The position numbers and the translations under genes are program-made. Of a stretch of 64,000 nucleotides of DNA, positions 43,781 through 52,117 are shown piece by piece (within the stretch, counting starts at the first letter, position 1; each line of letters starts with the position of its first letter). The notes under the pieces were generated by a model. It ran no database searches. It was given only the letters and a program-made list of their open reading frames with translations, and was not told where the DNA came from. This DNA comes from Symbiobacterium sp040797425 (GTDB lineage: Bacteria > Bacillota > Sulfobacillia > Symbiobacteriales > Symbiobacteriaceae): contig NZ_JBFNEH010000006.1 of NCBI RefSeq assembly GCF_040797425.1, positions 1 through 64,000 of the forward strand. The letters are read 5' to 3'.

Positions 43781-44830
43781 TTACAGCTTCGCCTTGTTCC
43801 CCTCCCAGTACTTGAGAAGCAGGTAGGAGTTCATCGGCTTCCAGTCGGAGTCATAGATGCCGAAGTGCAGGTGGTCCACGAACTTGCCGGACGTGCCCTC
43901 GGGCCCTTCACCCGTACTGCCCACGTAGCCCAGCAACTGCCCGGTCTTCACATGCGCTCCCAGGTAGAGGCCCGGGGCATAGCCGCTCAGGTGGGCGTAG
44001 TAGAAGTAGTAGCCAGGGTGATCGTCCAGTTCGACGGTGACGCGGTAGCCGCCCAGGGTGTTCCAGCCATAGCGGACGACCTTGCCGGAGGCCACGGCCA
44101 CGATGGGCGTGCCCTTCGGGGAGACGATGTCGGTGCCCTCGTGGCCGAAGGTCTCGCCGTTCCACCAGCGGGAGTCGCCCATGGTGTCGGTGTAGCCGGA
44201 GTAAGTCGCCCCCTGGGGAAACGGGAAGACGTAGGTGGGGTCGGCGAAGAGCGAGTCCGGCCGGGGGTTGCGGTTGGTGGCACCCGCCTGGCCGGCGCCG
44301 GTGCTGGCCGTGCTGCCGGTGTTCGCCCCGCTGCTGCCGGAGCTGGCGCTGCCGCCGTTCGCACCGGCGGTGTTGGAGGTGGCGCTCCCCGTGCTCGTCA
44401 CCGGAAGCTTGTACCCGTTCGAAACGGTAAGGGTGGAGCCCGAGAAGGAGACGTCGGCGCCAAGGCGCACCGCCAGCCACCAGGCCGGCACCATCGTCTG
44501 GCCGTTCTTCAGGTAGGGCGCCACCGGCGCCCAGACGGCCTTGTCGTTCTGGAAGGAGAGGCTGTTGCCCAGCCACAGGGTGAGCCAGTATCCGGTCTTA
44601 TATACGGTGATCATCTTGCTCTTGTCGTCGTAACTGACCTTGTAACCCAGGCTTTCGGCGTAGGGCCGCACGGCCACCATCAACTGTCCGTTGACCATCT
44701 CCGGCTGGGTGTTGGTGAGCGTGACGCCGTTGGAGATCACCGAGTAGGTGGCTGCGGAGGCCGGTGCGGGCAAGAGTCCGAGACAGGCGGAAAGGGCAAG
44801 GGCCGCTGCGATCTGCCGTGAACGGTGCAT
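43781..44830 (-). CDS. Secreted M23 metallopeptidase with copper-amine-oxidase-like N-terminal domain
   Basis: A 349-residue exported protein. It has a signal peptide (cleavage near ASAATYS), a Cu_amine_oxidN1-type domain (about 28-130, a wall-associated domain unrelated to oxidase activity), a Gly/Ser/Thr/Ala-rich linker (about 135-195) and a C-terminal LytM/M23 domain. The zinc site is visible as GHEGTD and the final HLHFG motif. It probably cleaves peptidoglycan cross-bridges or serves as an activator. The start at 44830 has GGAGG 11 nt upstream. Confidence 0.92.
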   Translation of the reverse strand: MHRSRQIAAALALSACLGLLPAPASAATYSVISNGVTLTNTQPEMVNGQLMVAVRPYAESLGYKVSYDDKSKMITVYKTGYWLTLWLGNSLSFQNDKAVWAPVAPYLKNGQTMVPAWWLAVRLGADVSFSGSTLTVSNGYKLPVTSTGSATSNTAGANGGSASSGSSGANTGSTASTGAGQAGATNRNPRPDSLFADPTYVFPFPQGATYSGYTDTMGDSRWWNGETFGHEGTDIVSPKGTPIVAVASGKVVRYGWNTLGGYRVTVELDDHPGYYFYYAHLSGYAPGLYLGAHVKTGQLLGYVGSTGEGPEGTSGKFVDHLHFGIYDSDWKPMNSYLLLKYWEGNKAKL

Positions 44831-44993
44831 CGTCCAATCTGCCTCCATCTCGCTGCAGGGTGGGGGCTTGGCGCCACTCTGGCATCCTCGCCCTGGTTCT
44901 CCTGCTTTTGTCATGTCCAACAGATCATGTATTCCATTGTTCACCGAGCGGCAGGGGAAATCCTTCACCAGCCAACAATTACCAAACACGAAA

Positions 44994-45023
44994 CACCGGC
45001 CGCCGCGCGAGGCGGGGCCGGTG
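44994..45023 (-). terminator. Terminator of the VanY-like gene
   Basis: CACCGGCC (44994-45001) pairs with GGCCGGTG (45016-45023), with further GC pairing inside the loop, followed on the minus strand by TTTCGTGTTTGG. It lies 19 bp past the stop codon. Confidence 0.75.
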
Positions 45024-45041
45024 ATGCCGTTGGGAACGGTC

Positions 45042-45890
45042 TCAGCGGTTCTGCTTCAGGAACTCCTCGTAGGTAAGGCCCGACTCGTACACCTTCCGGG
45101 CGAGTTCCTTGCCCAGGTAGCGCACGTGCCAGGGCTCGTACATGTAGCCGGTGATATCCTCCTTGCCCTCCGGGTACCGCACGATGAAGCCGTGCTCGTG
45201 CGCGTGGGCTGCCAGCCACTCGGCCTCCGGGGTACCGGCGAAGCAGGCGTCGGCAGCGCACTCGCCCGTGCTGCCCGAGACGTCCATCGCCAGGCCGGTC
45301 TGGTGTTCGCTGTGGCCGGGCCGTGCGCTGTAGCGCTCCGCCTCCTCCAGGCCGTCGGCGCTGACGTAGGCCGTAAACAGCGCCTCCTGGTACTCGTAGG
45401 AACGGTAGCCGGAGACGCCGGCCAGGTAGATGCCGTCCTCCTCGGCCGCAGCGAACATCTCCTCCAGTGCGGCCGCGGCCTCGGCGCGCATCAGGCGCCG
45501 CTCATGCCACTCGGAGAAGATGAAGCGCACGTTGGGCTCCACCAGGTCGGATGGCACATAGTCCGGCGGCAGCGCGTACTCCTTGTTCACCAGCACGTCG
45601 ATGGCATCGGGGTTAGCCACCAGCTTGACCTCACGTCCCTCCCCGGGTTTCGGCGAGTCCTCTGCCGGTTCGGTTCCGGGCTCCGGGTCGGTGGTGGTTG
45701 GCTGCTGGGGCTCGACCGCATCGGCCGGCTCCTGCTCCGCCGGCTCCGGGTCCCCGGCGGCCGCACCGTTGTCGGTGGGCAGCGCCGTGGGCCCTGCACC
45801 GGACGTGCAGGCGGCGGCCAGGGCGGCCAACACCAGCGTCAGCACCAGGGCAAGGCGCTTCAGGCGGAAACATGTCGCGGAAGAAGACAT
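45042..45890 (-). CDS. D-alanyl-D-alanine carboxypeptidase (VanY family) lipoprotein
   Basis: A 282-residue lipoprotein (lipobox LAAAC) with a Pro/Glu-rich linker (about 30-90) and a C-terminal VanY (M15B) domain. Zinc-ligand motifs are SEHQTGLAMD and EPWHVRY, and the substrate motif SGYRSYEYQ is present. It trims the terminal D-Ala from muropeptides. No VanR/S/H/A/X genes are near, so this is housekeeping wall remodelling, not evidence of glycopeptide resistance. It follows the pattern of other wall hydrolases in the window. Confidence 0.93.
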   Translation of the reverse strand: MSSSATCFRLKRLALVLTLVLAALAAACTSGAGPTALPTDNGAAAGDPEPAEQEPADAVEPQQPTTTDPEPGTEPAEDSPKPGEGREVKLVANPDAIDVLVNKEYALPPDYVPSDLVEPNVRFIFSEWHERRLMRAEAAAALEEMFAAAEEDGIYLAGVSGYRSYEYQEALFTAYVSADGLEEAERYSARPGHSEHQTGLAMDVSGSTGECAADACFAGTPEAEWLAAHAHEHGFIVRYPEGKEDITGYMYEPWHVRYLGKELARKVYESGLTYEEFLKQNR

Positions 45891-45999
45891 CTGTTCACCT
45901 TCCTGCACTCACTGGTTCAGCGCTTGCTGATTCCACAGGGTTAGACGGACCGTCCCGGTGGCCCGGTTCCGCGGTATGGGGGCGGCGGTGCCGCCCCCT

Positions 46000-46809
46000 T
46001 CATACCATCTGCAAGGCCGCCCCGGCCCGTTCCCGGGCCAGGTGGAGAAGCACGTTGGCGTCGGCCGCCTCGGTGGGGTAGACGGCGATGCCGGCGGTGA
46101 CCGTGCCCGGCAGGGGCACCTGCAGCCGCCGCACCACGGCCTGGGCCGCCCTGGCGTCGGCGTCCGGCAGCACCAGTGCGATCTCCCGCGGGGCGATGCG
46201 GACCACCAGGTCCGACTGCCGCAGGTTCCGCATCAGGCTCCGGATCAACTCCGGCATCTCCTCCTCCTCGATGTCGGGCGGCAGGCGGAGCACCGTGAGG
46301 CTCAGGTGCGACCGAGAGCGGTCGGCCCGCTTGAGTTCCCGACTCACGTACTCCGTCAGGGTCCACGACACCCGCTGGTCCCCGACGGGCGCCGCGCAGT
46401 CCTCCATGCAGTCGCGGAGCCGCCGCAGCAGTACCACCGCGCTGAAGGGCTTGGAAAGGATGGTGGTCACCCCGGCGCGAGCCAGTTCGACGACCCGGGC
46501 CAGGGGCGGCTGCGGCGTCAGGACGATAATCGGAATGTGCACCCACGCCGGGTTCGTGCGCAGGGCGTGGATCAGGTCGTTCACGTCGCCTGTGGGGAAG
46601 TTCAGTTCCGTGATGACCGCGCAGATGCTGCCCGGTTCTGCGCCGACCACCTGTTCGATGGCGTCAGACGGGCTGTCGGAGAGGATCACCTCGTAACCCA
46701 CGGCTTCGAGGATGCCGGCGATCCGCTGACGCTCCAGGAGCGACGGGTCCACCACCAGCAAGCGTCCGACTGTCCGCACGGCGAGCACCTCCGCAGTCGC
46801 CCGTTTCAC
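46000..46809 (-). CDS. Response-regulator-like protein: pseudo-receiver plus degenerate GGDEF-type domain
   Basis: A 269-residue protein. Residues ~15-130 form a receiver domain, but its acidic pocket is altered: the usual Asp-Asp pair is D21-P22, and the phospho-acceptor Asp is Glu (E68, in AVITELNFP). T98 and K120 are kept. Residues ~145-269 resemble a GGDEF fold without the GG(D/E)EF motif (RIAPREIALVLPDADA instead). It is therefore probably a locked-on or protein-binding regulator and not a diguanylate cyclase. The start is GTG 46809 with GGGGGAGG upstream. Its stop codon lies in a strong hairpin (45975-46008). Confidence 0.8.
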   Translation of the reverse strand: MKRATAEVLAVRTVGRLLVVDPSLLERQRIAGILEAVGYEVILSDSPSDAIEQVVGAEPGSICAVITELNFPTGDVNDLIHALRTNPAWVHIPIIVLTPQPPLARVVELARAGVTTILSKPFSAVVLLRRLRDCMEDCAAPVGDQRVSWTLTEYVSRELKRADRSRSHLSLTVLRLPPDIEEEEMPELIRSLMRNLRQSDLVVRIAPREIALVLPDADARAAQAVVRRLQVPLPGTVTAGIAVYPTEAADANVLLHLARERAGAALQMV

Positions 46810-46919
46810 TGCCCCTCCCCCTTCTGTGTGGCGGTTTCGACAGTATTAGACACAATTCCTGCAAATTCCGTGCCGTTTGGGTACATTTGGGCAAGAAACT
46901 GACGAAACGTGCGCGCGTG

Positions 46920-48809
46920 CTACGCATTCGGACCGGGCAGTCGCTCGTCGCCGGCGCGGCGGGTGATTCGCTGCTCGTCCAGCCACTCCAGCAGGGGCAG
47001 GGCGTACTTGCGGGAGGTGCCCAGGAGGTCGCGCAACTCGGCTACCGTAATCCGGCCGTGCTGCCGCAGGTGCTCCCGGGTGCGCTGCGCCGCCTCCTCC
47101 AGGACCGCAGCCTGGATAATCAGGTCATCGCCCACCCGCACGGCCTCGCCCTGGTCGATGAGGTACAGGATCACCTCTTCCGTATCCCGGTCTGGCACCA
47201 GTTGCTTCAGTTCGGCCACCGACGGTGGGCTGAAGCCGGCGGCGGCGATGGCCGCCCGCAGGCGCTCGGCCACCCGGGACTGGCTCGCCGTCAGTGCGGG
47301 ATTGCGGCCCGGCAGGGCCACCCGGTCGCGCACGAGCGCCAGCTCCCCGGCCGCCTCGGCGGCGCCCAGCAGTGCGGCAAACTCCTTGCCGCCCAGGCCG
47401 AGCTTGCGGCGGACCTCCTCCTTGCCCAGGCCCCAGCGCAGCGGGTGCTGCCGGTAGTAGGCCTCCAGTTCGCCGCGTACGGCGGCGCAGAACTGGCCGA
47501 AGCCCCGGCGGTGAATCCAGAGCCCCCCGTCCAGCTCCCGCAGGTCGGCGGCGAGGCCCGGCAGTTCCGCCTGGATCGCCTCGGCCGGCACGCCGGTCCG
47601 CCGGGCGAGTTCCGCCAAGCTCAGCGGCACCATGCCGGAGCGGAGCAACGTCTCCGCAATCACGCCGCCGGTGCCGCCCGACTCCTTCGCCTCCAGCTCG
47701 GCGATGGCCGCGGCGGCCTGCGACCGCCGGTAGCGGGCGTGCGGCTCGATCACCTGGCCGCCGCCCATGGTGTGTACGGGCGAGTAGCTGCGGATGATGT
47801 AACGGTCGCCCCGGCCGACCACCACCGGCTCCTCCAGCTTCACCTGCACGAAAGCCGAGTCGCCGGGCTTCAGGGTGTCGCCCGTGAGCAGGAGCACCCG
47901 ACCCAACACCTCGCTGGTGCCCGTGTGCAGGTGCACCCGCTCGCCGTGCTTCAGCTCCCGGGGCCACGACTCCAGCAGGTGGAGCCGTCCGGCGAAACAG
48001 AGGGTAGGCCGCAGCATCCCGGGCGCACAGAGCACGTGCCCGCGCCGCACCTGCGACCGCTCCACGCCGGAGAGATTCACGGCCACCCGCTGGCCGGCCT
48101 CGGCGCGCTCCACCTTCTCGCCGTGGACCTGCAAGCCCCGCACCCGCACCTCGAGGCCGTCGGGAAGCAGCTCCAGCCGGTCGCCCTCGCGAATGACGCC
48201 GCCCACCAGCGTGCCGGTGACCACGGTGCCGAACCCGGGGCGCACGAAGGACCGGTCGATGGGGAGCCGCGCGAAGGCCGTGACATCCTTGGGCTCGGTC
48301 TCCTCCAGCAGCGCGTCCACCGCCCGCATCAGGGCATCGAGCCCTTCCCCGGTAACAGCCGAGACGGGGCAGAACGGGGCGCCCTCCAGGAAGGTGCCGG
48401 CCACGGCATCGCGCACGTCGGCCTCCACCAGCTCCAGCATCTCCCGGTCCACCAGATCGATCTTGGTGATGGCCACGAGCCCCTTCTTCACCTCCAGGAG
48501 CCGGAGGATGTCCAGGTGCTCGCGGGTCTGGGGCATCACCCCTTCGTCCGCCGCCACCACGAGGATGACGGCGTCGATGCCGGTGATGCCCGCCAGCATG
48601 TTCTTGATGAACTTCTCGTGCCCGGGCACGTCGATCACGGCGGCGCGCCGGCCGCTGGGCAGCTCGAAACGGGCGAACCCGATGTCGATCGAGATGCCCC
48701 TCTCCTGCTCCTCGGGCAGGCGGTCGGTCTCCACGCCGGTCAGCGCCCGGATCAGGGCGGTCTTACCGTGATCCACGTGTCCGGCTGTTCCGATGATGTA
48801 GTGCTTCAT
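46920..48809 (-). CDS. selB: Selenocysteine-specific elongation factor SelB
   Basis: GTPase that brings Sec-tRNA to UGA codons marked by a SECIS hairpin. The 629-residue product has the G domain (GTAGHVDHGKT, DVPGHEKF, TKID), two beta-barrel domains, a third EF-Tu-like domain (about 260-340) and the C-terminal four winged-helix array (about 375-629) that binds SECIS. It is full length. selA, selD and tRNA-Sec were not found in the window. Its presence says that the organism makes selenoproteins; none of the genes here is an obvious one. Confidence 0.96.
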   Translation of the reverse strand: MKHYIIGTAGHVDHGKTALIRALTGVETDRLPEEQERGISIDIGFARFELPSGRRAAVIDVPGHEKFIKNMLAGITGIDAVILVVAADEGVMPQTREHLDILRLLEVKKGLVAITKIDLVDREMLELVEADVRDAVAGTFLEGAPFCPVSAVTGEGLDALMRAVDALLEETEPKDVTAFARLPIDRSFVRPGFGTVVTGTLVGGVIREGDRLELLPDGLEVRVRGLQVHGEKVERAEAGQRVAVNLSGVERSQVRRGHVLCAPGMLRPTLCFAGRLHLLESWPRELKHGERVHLHTGTSEVLGRVLLLTGDTLKPGDSAFVQVKLEEPVVVGRGDRYIIRSYSPVHTMGGGQVIEPHARYRRSQAAAAIAELEAKESGGTGGVIAETLLRSGMVPLSLAELARRTGVPAEAIQAELPGLAADLRELDGGLWIHRRGFGQFCAAVRGELEAYYRQHPLRWGLGKEEVRRKLGLGGKEFAALLGAAEAAGELALVRDRVALPGRNPALTASQSRVAERLRAAIAAAGFSPPSVAELKQLVPDRDTEEVILYLIDQGEAVRVGDDLIIQAAVLEEAAQRTREHLRQHGRITVAELRDLLGTSRKYALPLLEWLDEQRITRRAGDERLPGPNA

Positions 48810-48943
48810 GGCGCCCTCCTTCCGGCCGACCGGGCGCGCCGCGCCGGGCGACGACCTCTCCCGCTGCCCGCCCGGCCGTGCCGGGTCGAGGGCCTGCCGG
48901 GACGCTCATCGCCTCTGCCGGCCCCACCGCGCCGCGACCTGCG

Positions 48944-49891
48944 CTACGCCGGGGACTGGGACCGCTCCCGCGCGCCGGCCTCTTCCAGGAACCGCTCGCA
49001 GTCCAGTGCGGCCATGCAGCCCGACCCGGCGGCGGTGATGGCCTGGCGGTACCGGGAATCCTGCACATCGCCGCAGGCGAAAACGCCCGGGACGCTGGTA
49101 TGCGCGGTGCCGGGGACGGTCTTGATGTAACCGAGCTCGTCCATCTCGAGCTGGCCCCGGAGGAAATCCGTGTTGGGCTTGTGGCCGATGGCCACGAACA
49201 TGCCGTCGGCCTCGAGCAGCCGCTCCTCGCCGGTCTCCCTGTCGCGAACCTTGAGCGCCTTGAACCCCTTCTCGTCTGCGACGACCGCGACGGGAACGGC
49301 GTTGAGCACCCAACTGATCTTGGGGTTCTGGCGGGCGCGGTCCTGCATGATCTTGGACGCCCTGAGCTCGCCCCGCCGGTGCACCACGGTGACGTCGGCA
49401 AACCGGGTGAGGAAGTTGGCCTCCTCCATGGCCGAGTCGCCACCGCCGACCACCAGCACCTTCTTGCCGCGGTAGAAGAAGCCGTCGCAGGTGGCGCAGT
49501 AGGAAACACCCCGGCCGATGTTCTCGTCCTCGCCCGGGATGCCCAGGTGCTTGGCCGAAGCCCCGGTGGCGATGATCACCGCCTCGGCCTCGATCACGTC
49601 GGTCTCATCCACGGTGATCCTGAAGGGCCGCTGCGACAGGTCCACGGCGGTGACATAGCCCCTGCGGAACTCCGCACCGAACCGCTCCGCCTGGCGGCGC
49701 ATGTTGTCCATCAGTTCCGGGCCCATCACGCCCTCGGGGAAGCCGGGGAAGTTCTCGACCTCGGTGGTGGTGGTGAGCTGGCCGCCGGGCTCGTTGCCCT
49801 CGATGACCAGGGGCTGCAGGTTGGCCCGGGCGGTGTAGATGGCCGCGGTCAGGCCGGCAGGTCCGGTGCCGAGAATCACGACTTTGCGCAC
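48944..49891 (-). CDS. trxB: Thioredoxin-disulfide reductase
   Basis: NADPH-dependent flavoenzyme that reduces thioredoxin. The 315-residue protein has the FAD motif GTGPAGLTAAIYTAR, the redox-active CATCD, the NADPH motif VVGGGDSA and the C-terminal CGDVQDSRYRQAITAAGSG FAD signature. The active site has two Cys, not Sec. The start is ATG 49891 preceded by GGGAGGAT. The upstream region has an extended -10 element and a large palindrome, which may control it. Confidence 0.97.
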   Translation of the reverse strand: MRKVVILGTGPAGLTAAIYTARANLQPLVIEGNEPGGQLTTTTEVENFPGFPEGVMGPELMDNMRRQAERFGAEFRRGYVTAVDLSQRPFRITVDETDVIEAEAVIIATGASAKHLGIPGEDENIGRGVSYCATCDGFFYRGKKVLVVGGGDSAMEEANFLTRFADVTVVHRRGELRASKIMQDRARQNPKISWVLNAVPVAVVADEKGFKALKVRDRETGEERLLEADGMFVAIGHKPNTDFLRGQLEMDELGYIKTVPGTAHTSVPGVFACGDVQDSRYRQAITAAGSGCMAALDCERFLEEAGARERSQSPA

Positions 49892-49950
49892 GACTGCATC
49901 CTCCCACTGGGAACAGATTTGGACGAGATCGCCGGTCCCCGCTCCCGTCC

Positions 49951-50011
49951 ATTCTATCAGTTAAGACGTCACACGGGTAGCGCGGAGATATGCCCCGGGG
50001 GGTATCTCCGC
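49951..50011 (-). promoter_or_regulatory. trxB extended -10 and upstream palindrome
   Basis: On the minus strand an extended -10 (TGA TAGAAT, 49951-49959) has no good -35. Just upstream, GCGGAGATA (49982-49990) pairs with TATCTCCGC (50003-50011) around a GC-rich centre, so that 26 of 30 positions are palindromic. A promoter lacking a -35 box with a palindrome in its place suggests an activator or metal/thiol-responsive regulator. This is inference. Confidence 0.5.
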
Positions 50012-50044
50012 CGGTGGGTTGAGGGGGTATGAAGGCGTTCGACG

Positions 50045-50106
50045 CGATAGGGGGAAAAATGGAACGGTATTTTCGGTGAGATAGAGGGAATTCCTGCCCC
50101 CTATCG
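50045..50106. other. Long-range stem in the trxB-menA gap
   Basis: CGATAGGGGG (50045-50054) pairs perfectly with 50097-50106 across a 42-nt loop. The loop contains AT-rich, ATAGAGGG-like sequence similar to the arms. No ORF fits the region. Confidence 0.5.
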
Positions 50107-50188
50107 GTCGTGGCGAGGGGGTAGACCAAGGGGAAGAGGGGCTCAAAGGGCCTCGGACGGGTCCGTCAGGAGGTGAAAACCGAGAATT

Positions 50189-50207
50189 CATACTCCCGGG
50201 GGGTATG
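50189..50207. promoter_or_regulatory. CsoR-like GC-rich palindrome
   Basis: CATAC and GTATG flank a C/G block (CATACTCCCGGGGGGTATG). The pattern resembles the TACCC-N-GGGTA operators of CsoR/FrmR metal regulators. It shares the GGGGGGTAT block with the palindrome at 49982-50011. No gene starts within 100 bp on either strand. Confidence 0.4.
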
Positions 50208-50291
50208 GTCGCCCGGAGATATGGGGCAGATTTTCCCCATAATCCTGCAAAAATAGGCGCCCGATTTTCCCTCTATTTCCCGCCCGGTGGT

Positions 50292-50612
50292 GCGGCCGCT
50301 GCACCCCCGCAGAACGCCCGCTGGGTCGTGTCGGGCCCGCTCGACCGTCGTGAGCTCGCCGCAGCACACCCGCCGCCTGCGAATCGCTCCTGCCGAGCGG
50401 CCACCGCACTCCCGCAGAACGCCCGCTGGGTCGTGTTGGCCCGCTCGATCGTCGTGAGCCCGCCGCAGCACACCCGCCGACCGCGAGTCGCTGCTGCTGA
50501 ACGGCCACCGCACTCCCGCAGAACGCCAGTTGGGTCGTGTTGGCCCGCTCGGCCGTCGTGAGCCCGCCGCAGCAGACCCGCCGACCGCCAGTCGCTCCAG
50601 GTCTTTGGCGGG
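50292..50612. repeat. Three-copy ~104-bp tandem repeat
   Basis: The anchor CCCGCAGAACGCC begins at 50306, 50411 and 50515, giving periods of 105 and 104 bp. The copies differ by scattered substitutions, so they are old or selected. All six frames stay open through much of the array only because of its composition; the 160-residue minus-strand frame here is not a convincing gene. There are no spacers of unique sequence, so it is not a CRISPR array. Confidence 0.85.
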
Positions 50613-50675
50613 TGGCCAGCGGAAGGCCAGGCCACACGGGAAACGGTGCGGGCCCTGGTACCGGCCCCACCGCGC

Positions 50676-50710
50676 GCCGAAGGCGCGGACCCGTGGTCCA
50701 CGCCTTCGGC
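50676..50710. other. Strong hairpin downstream of the tandem repeats
   Basis: GCCGAAGGCG (50676-50685) pairs with 50701-50710; inside, GGACC pairs with GGTCC. The total is 15 bp with one C-A mismatch and a 3-nt loop. No U-tract follows. The remaining interval to 51035 shows only a possible extended -10 (TGA TAATAT, about 50980-50990) for menA. Confidence 0.6.
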
Positions 50711-51035
50711 TATGCATCCTGGAGAACCAGCTCCAGGCGTCGGTACCCGCACGGACGTACCGGGCGCCCGGCCGTCCGAACGGCGTTGGCGGAGCGCCGC
50801 CGGAACCCCTCACGGCCCGATAGGGCGAATCCGCCGCCTTGCGGGGAGGCCGGCCCCACTCGCGTTGGTCGGGCAGCGAGCCTCGCTGATAGCTTTCCCG
50901 CGCCCTCCCGCCGTTATGCACGTTGCGTCCGGTTTGGGACAACTTCGCCCCGGCCAGGTGCTATGCCGCTACTGGTCTGATAATATTCATGATGAACAAC
51001 AAACCTGAGCACGAAGGAGCAACGATAGAGTAACG

Positions 51036-51941
51036 ATGGCAGCACGAGCACGACTGGGCGTCTGGTGGCGCATGCTCCGCCCGTTCACGCTGGTGGCGAG
51101 CATCACCCCGGTGATCGGAGGCACGGCGCTGGCGTACGCGGACGGGCACTTTCACGTGGGCCGCTTCCTCGCGTTCCTCCTGGCCGCGATCCTCATTCAG
51201 TCTGCCACCAATATGTTCAACGAGTATTTCGATTACGTGCGTGGGCTGGATACCCGCGAGCATGTGGGTATTGCCGGCACGATCGTGCGCGACGGCGTCT
51301 CGCCCCGCCTGGTGATCAGCCTGGCCTGGGCCTTTTTCGCCACAGCGATCGCTCTCGGGCTCTACATCTCGGCCACCAGTTCGTGGTGGGTGTTCGGCGC
51401 GGGCCTGCTTTGCCTCGGGATCGCCTTCGTCTACTCGGGCGGGCCGCGTCCCCTCTCCTCCACCCCCTTCGGGGAGCTGGCCGCCGGCTTCACCATGGGC
51501 CCGGTGATGATGATGCTGGTCTACTACACCCAGGCGCTGACGGTGACGGCCCCGGCCATCTTGGCGTCTGTCCCCATCGGTCTCTTGATCGGTGCGATCC
51601 TGCTGGCCAACAACATTCGTGACGTCGAGGCCGATCGAGCCGGCGGGCGCCGCACCCTGCCCATCGTGCTGGGCAGGGACCGGGCCGTCGGCGTGCTGGC
51701 TGGCAGCTTCGCCCTGGCCTACATCATCACGCTGGCGCTGGTGGCCACCCGGCACCTCACACCGTGGGCCCTGCTGGTCCTGCTCTCGCTGCCCGCCGCC
51801 TGGCGGCCGGTGCGGCTCTTCCGCCAGGAACGCGAGCCGGTGCGGCTCCACCCGGCGGTGAAGGGCGTCGCACAACTGCTGGCCCGGTTCGGCGTGCTGC
51901 TGGTGCTGGGGCTGTTGCTCTCGGTGTGGGTATCGCGGTAG
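51036..51941 (+). CDS. menA: 1,4-dihydroxy-2-naphthoate polyprenyltransferase
   Basis: A membrane prenyltransferase of the UbiA superfamily that attaches the isoprenoid tail in menaquinone synthesis. The 301-residue protein has about eight helices and both Asp-rich motifs: NMFNEYFDYVRGLDT (first) and NNIRDVEADRAGGRRTL (second), the latter typical of MenA. The ATG at 51036 is poorly spaced from AAGGAG (17 nt). It is alone here; other men genes are not in the window. Confidence 0.92.
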   Translation: MAARARLGVWWRMLRPFTLVASITPVIGGTALAYADGHFHVGRFLAFLLAAILIQSATNMFNEYFDYVRGLDTREHVGIAGTIVRDGVSPRLVISLAWAFFATAIALGLYISATSSWWVFGAGLLCLGIAFVYSGGPRPLSSTPFGELAAGFTMGPVMMMLVYYTQALTVTAPAILASVPIGLLIGAILLANNIRDVEADRAGGRRTLPIVLGRDRAVGVLAGSFALAYIITLALVATRHLTPWALLVLLSLPAAWRPVRLFRQEREPVRLHPAVKGVAQLLARFGVLLVLGLLLSVWVSR

Positions 51942-51988
51942 GCTGGCGCCACACGGGGCGTCGGAAAGCCCTGCCGCCAGACGTAACG

Positions 51989-52037
51989 GTAACGATTTGA
52001 GCCACGCCCTCCATACGACGTGGCTCATTTCGTTACC
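51989..52037. terminator. Bidirectional terminator between menA and a lipoprotein gene
   Basis: A long stem: TGAGCCACG (51998-52006) with 52019-52027, extended by GGTAACGA (51989-51996) with 52030-52037 after a small T-T bulge. T-rich positions follow on the plus strand. It serves the convergent ends of menA and the minus-strand gene at 52118. Confidence 0.8.
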
Positions 52038-52117
52038 CTTCGTGGTTCAACCATATCGGCGGCGAGCTACATGGCCAGCGCTCCCCCCGGGGGGAACGCT
52101 CCCGCGCCCCTGCGGCG

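Noticed and set aside
45042..45890. A vancomycin-resistance locus
   Set aside because: Only a VanY-type carboxypeptidase is present; there is no ligase, dehydrogenase, dipeptidase or two-component system.
48810..48943. A tRNA-Sec (selC) gene next to selB
   Set aside because: No anticodon loop with UCA, no GGTTCGA-type T arm and no matching acceptor stem could be found in the gaps on either side of selB.
50292..50612. A CRISPR array
   Set aside because: The repeats are contiguous ~104-bp units with no unique spacers, and no cas genes are in the window.
50188..50670. A 160-residue minus-strand protein across the tandem repeats
   Set aside because: The frame is open because of the repeat composition, with no ribosome-binding site and no recognisable domain.
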